Source of the DNA: Ascaphus truei
Lineage: Eukaryota > Chordata > Amphibia > Anura > Ascaphidae
Assembly (NCBI GenBank): GCA_036426205.1
Contig: CM071571.1
Coordinates: forward strand, 116,856,002-116,920,001
Length of the DNA: 64,000 nt
Direction of reading: 5' to 3'
Of this stretch, positions 1 through 10,300 are shown piece after piece. The stretch's first letter is position 1. Every line of letters begins with the position of its first letter. A program made the translations under genes and the position numbers. The notes under the pieces are model-generated. The model worked only from the letters and a program-made list of their open reading frames with translations, was not told where the DNA came from and did no database searches.

Positions 1-34
1 TATAAGGTCTGATAGTATGGGCTAGTCAACATAG

Positions 35-75
35 ACTCCTGAGGAAGCCAGAATAGGTGAAACGTGTTCAGTCAA
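35..75 (+). ncRNA. hammerhead-like motif at left edge
   Basis: CTGAGGA (39-45) and GAAAC (59-63) match the two conserved core strands of a hammerhead ribozyme. A short GCC/GGT helix lies between them, and GACT (34-37) can pair with AGTC (70-73) as stem I. There is one extra A between the first core strand and helix II, so it is not canonical. It is probably a relic of a retroelement tail. A covariance-model search is needed to accept or reject it. Confidence 0.3.
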
Positions 76-168
76 AGTCAGAAGCCCAGAGCCGTCAGCA
101 AGTCTTGTGTGCAGGGAGGACGGGAGATCGCAGCGCCAAGTGAATCCACAGACCGGAAGTGTTGTAAG

Positions 169-425
169 CAGTGGCGGATTTAGCTTTTTTGCTGCCTGTA
201 GGTCGGGGTATGGCCCACCTCAGCGTACGACATCGCATCATGGCGTCACGACACCATGTTGTCATGGCAACACGGCATTATCTATCGCGTCACCATTGCA
301 CTACAGGAGAGGGCCTGCTACGGAAAAGGCGAGACACACATACACACACACAAACAAAATCGTCTCCCCCAAAAATTGCCGCACTAGGCTATAGCCTTCT
401 CAGCCCTATGTGAAATCCACCCCTG
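169..425. mobile_element. hAT-like MITE
   Basis: The ends are CAGTGGCGGATTT on the left and AAATCCACCCCTG on the right, an imperfect terminal inverted repeat (TIR) of the hAT type (CAG start). The 8 bp outside each end (gttgtaag and ctcataag) agree at 5 of 8 positions, as a decayed 8-bp duplication would. There is no coding capacity; the interior has a short CA-rich run. A related start occurs near 11776. Confidence 0.5.
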
Positions 426-1210
426 CTCATAAGACGCCCAGAGAGATCGGGAGTTTGGAGGCTCGAGGTCTGAGTCAGAGCATCGGCGGCTGCAGTTCCT
501 GCTGTGCAATATGCAGTACATCCTTGTTTTTATCTGGTAAAATGTGAGTGGGATTGCGCCAAGTTATGGTCTTTGAATATAGATTTATTTTTTTCACGAT
601 CTGTTTGAGTGAGCGGTGGTACTCAGGGAGAAAGAATATTCATCTTCTGACATCCAAATGATTAACAATTTTCTATCCTATTTCAAGCGAGTGCATAGAG
701 GGAGACATTGTCTTCCTTTTTCTCGTCTATCACCGTAGAAATGTATTTTGATATGTTGTTGCTCTGCACCAACCCCAACTGTTTATCCAGTTACTTTAAA
801 TCCTCTGACAGCAAAGTATGTTTCTTAAACAGCACTTGTTAAAGAATTTGCTCATCTTGAGTAAACCGTGGCAGCTTGTGAAATAAGTGAATTTTCTACA
901 ACACGCATAAAATATCGCAAACAAAAAACGTACTTTTTATTTGCTATTCCAAGGAGTCCCTTTCTGTTCAATATTGGCAAGTATCCTTTTCCAAAGATAT
1001 TTGTATTGATTTTTAAAGGCTTTCATAACATTTATAAATGAGACACATTGTTACAGTGGAATTACTGCATAAGTATCCACATGTGATGTTTAAAACTAAT
1101 ATATCAAATGACTTTTGCTGAAAAAGATAAATATTTCAGAAGGCCAACAAGTGTTGACATCTAATTAGTGGAATTAATCTTGAACACAAGAAGCCGTGTT
1201 GGCTTGTTAC
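426..1210. other. poc1b intron downstream of exon 6, no feature seen
   Basis: AT-rich sequence without a convincing ORF, repeat end or splice-flanked coding block. It should be part of the poc1b intron that follows exon 6, since exon 6 ends in a good donor at 1210-1209 and the next WD40-coding exon is not in the window. Confidence 0.5.
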
Positions 1211-1326
1211 CTTGATAATGCTGCAGTAATTTGTTCATTCGAATGTCCCAGAGTTTGACTGTACTGTCAGCACCTGCAGATGCTACACACGTTCCCGTAG
1301 GGTTAAAATCAACAAAGTTGGAATAT
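1211..1326 (-). CDS. poc1b: poc1b coding exon 6
   Basis: This 116-bp exon encodes residues 187-225, from YSNFVDFNP to LLQHYQ, and holds blade 5 (WD at 213-214). The acceptor is a pyrimidine tract ending in cag just above 1326. The donor gtaaca starts at 1210. The exon starts with the third base of the Gly codon split with exon 5 and ends with one base of the next codon. Confidence 0.88.
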
Positions 1327-4300
1327 CTGAAAACAAAAAATTGTGACTCGAGGTTTAATTTTAAAAACATTGTCAAAAAAAATTATTACTAACCAGGCCA
1401 AAAAGAAAAGTCTTCCAGCCAAAACGACAACATATTTTAAAAAATAATAATATTAAAAGTATATGTCATGTTTTGGGAATTGTTTAAAAATGTTGTTCCC
1501 ACTAATAAGCTATATAGATGAGGCTAGAAAAACTTTAGCTAATAGGCTGCACATATTACTTCTAAAAAACAATTGAATACGTGGTTTTCCAAACCATAAC
1601 AATAAAATAGTAAGACAAGGTACACTGAAAAAAAAAATGGGACAATCACAAATCAACTAAGCTATTAATCTTAAATTGTTCTTTAATTACAAAAAGGGAA
1701 TATAAAAATGTAATGGGTATTACATGTACAGAACTGCAAAAGTGAAGTTCTCCCCAATTCATCTATTTTTAAAGATTTTGTCATGTTACCACAAGTTTTT
1801 CTCATTTACTGATTTTTAAAGCTGCAGACCAAGCAGTATACTACATGTTTTTTTTTTTTTTTAAATAAATGAGTTCTGTACGGTGAGAAAATACTTGTAG
1901 CATTTAAACAAACAACTGTGAATGACATTTTTAATTTGTTATAATGGGACAAGCCCTTTTTGTTTCTATAGTAACTGTTTGCAAAGTCACATCAGCTTCT
2001 GGCACACCCCTTTTTGAGCCCTGCCCTCCATCTAGCAGTGCACCAATTGTATTTTGTGTCTGCCTGGTCACATGATCTTCCCCACAGAACTTTGCATCTT
2101 TGGTTCTCTTCTGCTGCACGAATAGCCATTTAGTGAACCCCCGAGCTGAATCTTCGATCGACCAAAGGAGAACAGATTGATCAGCAACTTAGCTAATTAC
2201 TTATTGTGTGAATTGTATTGATGCACATATTAAAATAATTTATTTATTTTTTGTGTATTTTTTTATGCTTAAAAATTTGCCCAAAACTCACGTGAGATAT
2301 TTGGAGCAAAGCCAGGAGGAAATATAAGATCATCTCCTCCTTGTCTCCGTTCACCCCTCTATTTAAAAACCCGGAATTTCCCCCTTGTTGTGACCCAAAA
2401 CAATTTGACCAGTTCCAGAGTAGAAATATCAAGACAATAGCCGATTGTGTGGACAAGGGGAAGATTCTCAGTCTCCAAGAACTTCAGGATAAATTTGAGG
2501 CCCCGGACCTCCACTTGTTCAAATATCTACAAATTAGGCATTTTCTTTATAAAAAAAAATCCCAGAATCTTGCCTTCATGGAACGCACAAGTTTTGAGTT
2601 GCTCTGAAGGGGGAGTGTCTATCAGAAAGAACTGATTTCAAGGTTATACCTGGGAATGGAGTCTTCTGTGAACACCAGACCATAATAATATGCTCAAATG
2701 GGCAGAAGATCTTAATATGGAAATTGATAGAGATGACTGGGAGGATATCTGGGACTCGGCAGCAAAAACTTCCATTTGCAACACAACCAAAGAGAATATA
2801 TACAAGATTTTATTTCAATGGTACCCAACTCCAAGTAGATTGAGACAGATTTGCCCTGAGGCATCCGATCTGTGTTGGAGGGGTTGCGGACAAAAGGGGG
2901 TTATGGAACATATTTGGAGGATCTGTCCTGCTATACAAAAATTCTGGTTGGTTGTCCAGAATATTAGCAACACAACGGAGCTAGTAATTCCGGTTGCTCA
3001 TTTATTTGCTGGCAAAACCTGTCGAAGATATTCGCTGTCCCATGAAAAAGCTAATTTAATCTCACAGAATAAATCGTCCCCACCCCCCTCTAGTCAGTCA
3101 GTAGAAAAACAGATAAACAAGGTGATTATGGAGAAGCTGATGTTTTTCCTGAAGCAATCCACTGAGGAATTCTATAGAGTTTGGGACCCTTTGCTTGAGA
3201 ATTGAGTTGAGGACTTCCATGAAGGAATGATCTGATTTCAAGATTTTAAACCAGACCCCTTCCGAGTGAGGCAAGAATAAGTAAATTAGGATACTATGCT
3301 CTCGGTGCAGCAAGTAGAGGATGTGTGATATTCCTTGAGAGCCATGGTGGATGGGGTGATGGGGGGCGCCCTGCCCCTTCTTCCCCATACCCTCCTGCAT
3401 CTTTGTGTTTGTTTATTTTTTACCCTCCCTCTATATATGGATAAGGTGTGGTTATGCCTGGGGTCTGCCCAAGTTATTCAGGCATGCCTAAATATGTTTA
3501 CTCAGGCTGTCCGCAATAGATGGTATTTGGTTTATGTAAATGGTCAACACTATGATTATTATTCTGATATCCATATGTATGATTGTTTTATGTTGTTAAT
3601 TATCCTCCCTTTGCCCCCCATGCCCATTTTTTGAAAAACCCAACAAAAATATTTGAAAAAAACCAAAACAAAACTAAAATGACCGCTAAGCTTCTTTAAC
3701 CACAATTTGTGACATTACTTGACTTCTCACAGAAGCTCAGGATAAGAAAGCTTCATTAATAAACCCATTTGCAACCTGCAGGCAAACCGCACTGTGATTC
3801 CTAATAAGGTGGAGCAAAAAGACGCAATGGTTGTGCGCCTCTTTAAAGAACTTTTTAAACAAGGTTGCATTTAAAAAGGGGCTTCAGTGAGTTCACTTAA
3901 GATGGGTAATTTTTTGAGGAAACAGCACGTTGAGACACACAGCTGAGTGCCTACTGAAAGGACACTGACAGGGTGAAGTCAGGTACTGATAATTATGCCT
4001 GGGAAACATGCATCTGAGTCCTTCATCCAGCACTCGGATGGTTAATCCAGTAAGAATACTTGGACAATCAGGAAGTAAGCCGAGACAGCTGACAACCAGC
4101 TTGATAAGGTGGCTACTGCTTGTAGTATGTGGCTGACTCGACTACAGAGCTGTCCTGTGGAAGCTCCTATCCAGAAGGATTTCCTAAACTCTCTCTAGGG
4201 ACAGAGATTCCCAAACAAAGATACAGTAAGGACTTTAATATTATTCCATAACTATTGTGGTAGATGTTTAGGGGTTGGGAACTGGACAAAGCCAGCCAGC

Positions 4301-7300
4301 CCAATAGATAGGGCCTGGAATATTTAGCAAGATCTCCCTATTTGGAGTAGGCTTTCTTGTTATGAGTTTTGTTTTGCCTTAAAAAGGGACAGTGTGCCCA
4401 AATATTTTTTTGTGTCGTGGAGAAATAAAACCACTCAACATATGGTTTACCCTAAAACTGCATGTGTGAACTATTGTCTGAACTCGCCTACAGGCCGTCC
4501 TGCCAAAGACACCAATATCAATAGAACCACAAACAGGGACTTTGAGAATCAAGTGGGCATAGCAAATCATTACCCTTTGTAATCCATGAAGGTGTTAATG
4601 CAGAATCTATTGGCTGTGTCCCAGATTCTAACAGTTTTATCATCACTGCAAGAGGTGATTAGTCTGCCATCTGGGGAAAATCTGCAAGAGAGAAAGGATT
4701 AAACCAGTCCCAGAGAGGATGTGGATGAAAGAAATTACTCAAATAGTTCAAATGCCTGGAAGAGAAGAAACAAAATAGCATTAAATCATTGAACTCTGAA
4801 CTGAACTAGTGTGAACTCCAAACATGAGATCATTTGAGAAGTTAATGCTACGTGTAGATACAGGGTAGCCTAAAATACAGAGAATTCTCCTTTGCTGAAA
4901 ATATAAACTACATACATTTCTAAATGGGAATAAAGATGGGCAATGCTGACTGCTCTAACAATTGCACAGACAGAAAACAGTGCACAAGATAAGTATAGGA
5001 AACCATTCATTCACGCTATAGGAAAAAATATATATTGACTTACATACTTTTAAAAACCCAAAAGGAACTTTGAATACTTGTGAACCAAAAGCTAGATCAC
5101 CAAACTCAGAGCATCAGAAATCATATTCCCAGTTTATTACCTTTACATGATCCACAAATTCATTTTTTGGTACTGTTTAATTCTAAAATATTTTACCAGG
5201 AAGGATACACTAATGTCATAAAACCAGAGACAAATGATGAAATGAACAATTACACATTTGAAGTGTGATGGAGCTGGATACTAGAATTTGAGTGTATTGT
5301 AAACTAAGCAGGAATCAGTTCATTCAGTGATTCTCAAATCCCTTCCATCTTATCAACATGCAAATTGGGTTAATTCCCCTGTATACAACTGCACTAAAAG
5401 CTGGTATGGTTGGAGATTCATTATGCGGTCTCTGAAAAACGATTTGAGAACCACCAAGTTAACTGTTAACTCATTCTAGAAGTGGAGGACTAGATGTCAA
5501 AAGAAAAACAAAAATAAGTCAGTTTCTTTATCCAGCTTGTGGACCTTTCTTGTGATAAAAAAAAACAAAAAACAAAAAAACAATTAGCAATCCAAAACAG
5601 CATAAAGGAACAGAATGCAGAGCCAAGGCTGCGCTTATACAGACGGCGACACGACCGATGACGTCACCCGCCGCCTTTGCGACAAGTTGTATTTTGAAAT
5701 GTAGGCGACGTCGCTAGATGACGTCATAAAAGGGGAGGGCAGAGGCACGAAGAAGCTCCCGATTGGCCGCAAGGGGAGACAGTCGCCGAAAAAAAAATAA
5801 TCAAATATCAGTGACTACCAGATTTCTAGTAGAACTGTCGCTCCGTCGCCGTCTCGTGCACTATAAGCGAAGGCGACAATGCATTTGTTTTGCTGCGACG
5901 GCGATGTCGCGTCGCTGTCACTATAAGCGCAGCCTAAGGGTAGTAAAATCAATCCTAAACTTCAGGTTATAATTTGTGCAAAAATTGACATGCTAACGTT
6001 TTTTTTCCCAGTATGTGGCCTTTATATTTAATCACTTACTTTTACCTATTAAACCCATGGTTTATAGTTGGCTCAATTCGGTCCTACGTGGCACTGCACT
6101 TTTTATAGAAACCTTTAACAACAGATCTCACTTGATAATATACGTACACACACGTACCTGGCACAGCGTACCCAGTTTGTGTGCTGGGTGAGGGAAAAGA
6201 GGAAACGTTGACGATGTACATTCCATGCCTTAATGCATTTATCATCGGATGCTGTAACAATGGATTGGCCATCATTTGAGAAGTGAACACTACGTACACA
6301 CGCAGTGTGAGCCTTAAATATCGTAGATTCTCCTTTGCTGAGAATAAGAAATAAACAGTTCTAAATTAGAATATGCAATTGTTTTGCTACCGTCTAATGG
6401 TCAAACCTAAAGAGTAAATACTCTTTATTTAAGGCAGGTTGGCCTTAATAATGAATCTCATGCATTTATACAAACATTGTATACACTATGTCAAGCCTCC
6501 TTTAAATGACAAATTGTCAACCTATTTTCTGCTATAGTGGCCTGTAAAACATGAATGAATGTTTTCCAGAAGATCATGGACACTATATTGCGGGGTTCAA
6601 AATTCAAGGTAATATGCTGTTAAAATAGGAAACAATATAACAACTAACATTCAAAGAATCTACAAAGCAGCAAACTCCTTTCCACCCCTCTTGCTCAACC
6701 ATCAACAGTCCTTAAGAACTCACATATTTGGGACCCAGAGTCGGATGGTTTGGTCTCTAGAAGATGATGCCACCAAATGTCCATTTGGAGAGAACTGCAC
6801 ACTGGTTACAGCCTCCTTGTGACCACCAAACTTGAAGGCTCGTGACTGAGGCTTGAAGTTCCATATCATGAGGAATGTATCCACAGAAGAGGAGGCTAGA
6901 AATTGAATCACAAACAACCTGAATCTTAGATTGTAAACTCTCTTGAGCAGGGATTTCCTTTCCTATTGTCCGATTTTGTTTGTAGCACTTATTGTATTAT
7001 AATCCCCTGTATTACCTCTTTTGTAAAGCGCACAGCCAATGGCAACCACAGTGAAGGATCGAGGGTTTCAGACATGGGGAGGAAATTGACTTATCTAGGA
7101 TTATCAGCATGCAGCAGGGGTGCTCAAGTACAGTCCTTGAGGGCTACCAACGGCTCAGGATTTAATGGTAATGCATACCAAAGCCAATTTTCTTCAGGCT
7201 AGATTCATTGACTAAGTATTTGTTAATTAGCGTTAAGTCAGAAGATATAGCCTGTTGGTAGCACTCAAGTACAGAACTTCAGCATCCCTGACATACAGGA

Positions 7301-10300
7301 ACTTAGCTTGGGATGCTGAAAATGATGAGCCTTTGATGTATGTGAGGGCCATTTGTGCTGACCTCTGGCTAATTGAAGTCAACCAGCTCATCCTTAGGCT
7401 AAGGTCCCGTTGCACGCGTCCGCACGGCTGGCTTGCTTGCCGGCGGCGCGTGCAACTCGCTGTACCGCGATCTGCGGTCTACAGGAAACTTCAGTAGTAG
7501 CGGGGGGGCGTGGCCAAACGGGTCGGGGGGGGGGGGTGCGGCCATGACGAGAGGGGGCGCGGCCATGACGTAGGGGGCCGGAGCGGGAGGTGGGCGGGAG
7601 TGGGAGGATTGACAGGGAGGGGGGGGCGTGGCTTGAGCGGAGGGACCCGCTACTCTTCCCCCCCCTCCCTCCACGGGCTGCCACGGGCTGCAGGTAAGTA
7701 AAAAAAACACACACACGCAGGCACTCATCATGCAACCACCCATTCCATAGCGCACCCCCACCACCCCACCACCACACCTTTCATGCCATCTCTGTCCCCT
7801 CATCCACCCACACACCACACCACCCCCCACACCCCCTCTCCCCCCCCCCCACCCCTGCCCTATCCCTGCCGCACGTCACTAAGGCAACAGCACATACACA
7901 CCGATACTGACGCACACGGCTGTCTTTCACTCCACACTCCTCCCCGCTCCCCGAAGCCTCTCCTCCTCCCGAAGCCTCCCCTCCCCATTGGCTCACAGCC
8001 ACACCACGTGACGCGTCGAAGCTAGGAAACACCATTCTCTTGTGTCTCCTAGCGGCTGACGCGCCACAGCGTGTAGTCAGCTGTGCAGCCAGTGGGGACC
8101 GGGACCGGCTCGCGAGGATTCCCCTGCTGGTGGGGAACTCGCTACATTGCCGCCCGCGCCAACGAGCGCAGCGGGTCCCAGGCCTTAGGGTGGAAATTAC
8201 CAGATTTTAATCAAACACTTTTTGATTGAAATGGAATGAAATATAACAGCTGAATGTGTGTGTTACGATGGGCTACACTGACTTACTCCACACTCACTGC
8301 CCTTAGAAATTAGAAAAGGAACTTTGACAAGCCCATTGCAAGTGACATCTCAAAAACAGTGCACTTCCAACACTGGAAACGTAATGAAAAGTTGCACGGT
8401 GATACTTTGTTTTACTACTAGAGATTGGAAAGATGTATTACACTATAACGTGTACCCTTTTACTTTATTGCATTGCCAATTATTTTCTCAAATATCTTTA
8501 AACCCTTGTTGCAAAAGGTTTTCAGCAACAGATTGCAAAGTTATATGCTGCAAACCTCCCCAGAAGCAAAAGCAGTTAAGGTGCAATACCACTTCAACAG
8601 GATTTAAAGGAGCACTTGCCCCACCTCAATCGTTTTTGCCAAGCAGCCCTTTTTTTGTTTTTTTACACATGTATGGGAAGCAGCTCCGGAGACTCCCTGG
8701 GTCATGAGATACTTACCAGGGAATGTGCAGCTGGTACACAAAATGGAGGTTTAAATCTCCCGCGTCACGCGGGTCAATATGAAGTTACAATGTCATCCGT
8801 AAACCTTCGTAAGGCACCTTTTCCGGCAAGTATCTCAGAAAGCAGGGGGCCCTCAGCTGAAATGAACACGGTTGAGCTCTGAAAAAGCTGTGCTGCATAT
8901 ACATGTAAAACAAAACGGGAGGAGCCTAGAGAACTGCTGCTCTAAACAACACAGATTTACAAAGCCAGATTCTGGTCACTGACACGTTTGAGCAGAATGA
9001 ATGCATTGCTTAAACTATTTACAAATATTACCCCATGCCTTCTTGTTGGCAGCAATACAACGCTTTTTTTGTTTAGAAATAAACACTGCTATAGGCAAAA
9101 CTATGCCAATCTTCAACACTCATCATCCTAATCAGATTGGACGGACTCAATATTGGGAAGGCATAATGCAGACAGATAACATTCATGCGTCTCACACGGG
9201 TTCCCCCAAGCTTCTTTCAAGCTCTACATTACCATAAACTAATTAAAACTGCACATTTAAATCTTCAGGTTGGACAAGCAAATGAGCACATTGTGTCACA
9301 TTTACATTCTTCCTTGTGACTAGATATTACAAAGTCTCTCAGTATACAGCATCATTACATGTTAAACCTCTCGCTGTCAAAAGGGGCCTGCAAGCAAATC
9401 TATTATTTGCTCTGAAGACAATGGCAGGCATTTTCTTAACCTAAATCCCTAAAAAATTTAAAGCAGGACATTTTTTTTTTTTTAATGCTGAAGAAACTGC
9501 AAAAATTACTTTACAGAACATCAAAACGTTTATTGAAAGCAGACATTACATTAAAGCAAGTCAGTGATCAACTTTTTTGCCTTTCTACATAATTTAAAAG
9601 ATCTCCTCTTGCCCTTCGGGGAAAGTTTATGTTTTTAAAATGAGATCAGATTGTTCGTTGAGGAGATATGAGCAGTTGAAATATTAAGTGTCTGGGAAGT
9701 CAAAATGGACCTCTCCCCTAAAACCAATGCAGTCTGTGGTTACTACAGTATCCTCAAATACTAGAGATTAAGGCTATGATTATACCACATGCCGCTGGGA
9801 GGCTGCGCGATCTGGTGACGTCATCCTCACGCTACCACCGAGCGCATCTTGATCAAGCAGCGGAGACAGGAGAGGAGAGAGGCAGATGAGACAGGGAGGC
9901 ATGGCCGTGAGCGGTTCGCCCTCATTGGTTGAACCGCTCACGTGACGCGACCGTCGCCTGCGAAGAACAAATTCCTCTGCCTCCTCTCCAGTCCGCCGCC
10001 CTGCAGCTCCAGGCAGCGCGCACGTCGCTCGAGGTATGTTTACCTCTATTGGAGTTGTGCATAATGTTTTTGCGCCGCTGGCTTTTTTTGGTATAATCAC
10101 AGCATAAGGTGTTCTACCGCATTAAAAAAAAAAAAAAAAGAAAAGTGTCATTTCAAATTCAATTACAGACTGGGCTGTACAGCAGATACATACATAGTAT
10201 TATTATTATCATCATTTATTCGTAAAGCGCCAACATATTCTGCAGCACGGTATAACGGGGTTGGTATACAACAGTATATGCAGGGGTGGTACAATTGGAC

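Noticed and set aside
1931..2119. 62-codon minus-strand open frame as an extra poc1b exon
   Set aside because: It has no WD40 similarity or fitting splice sites, and exons 5 and 6 already join in phase without it.
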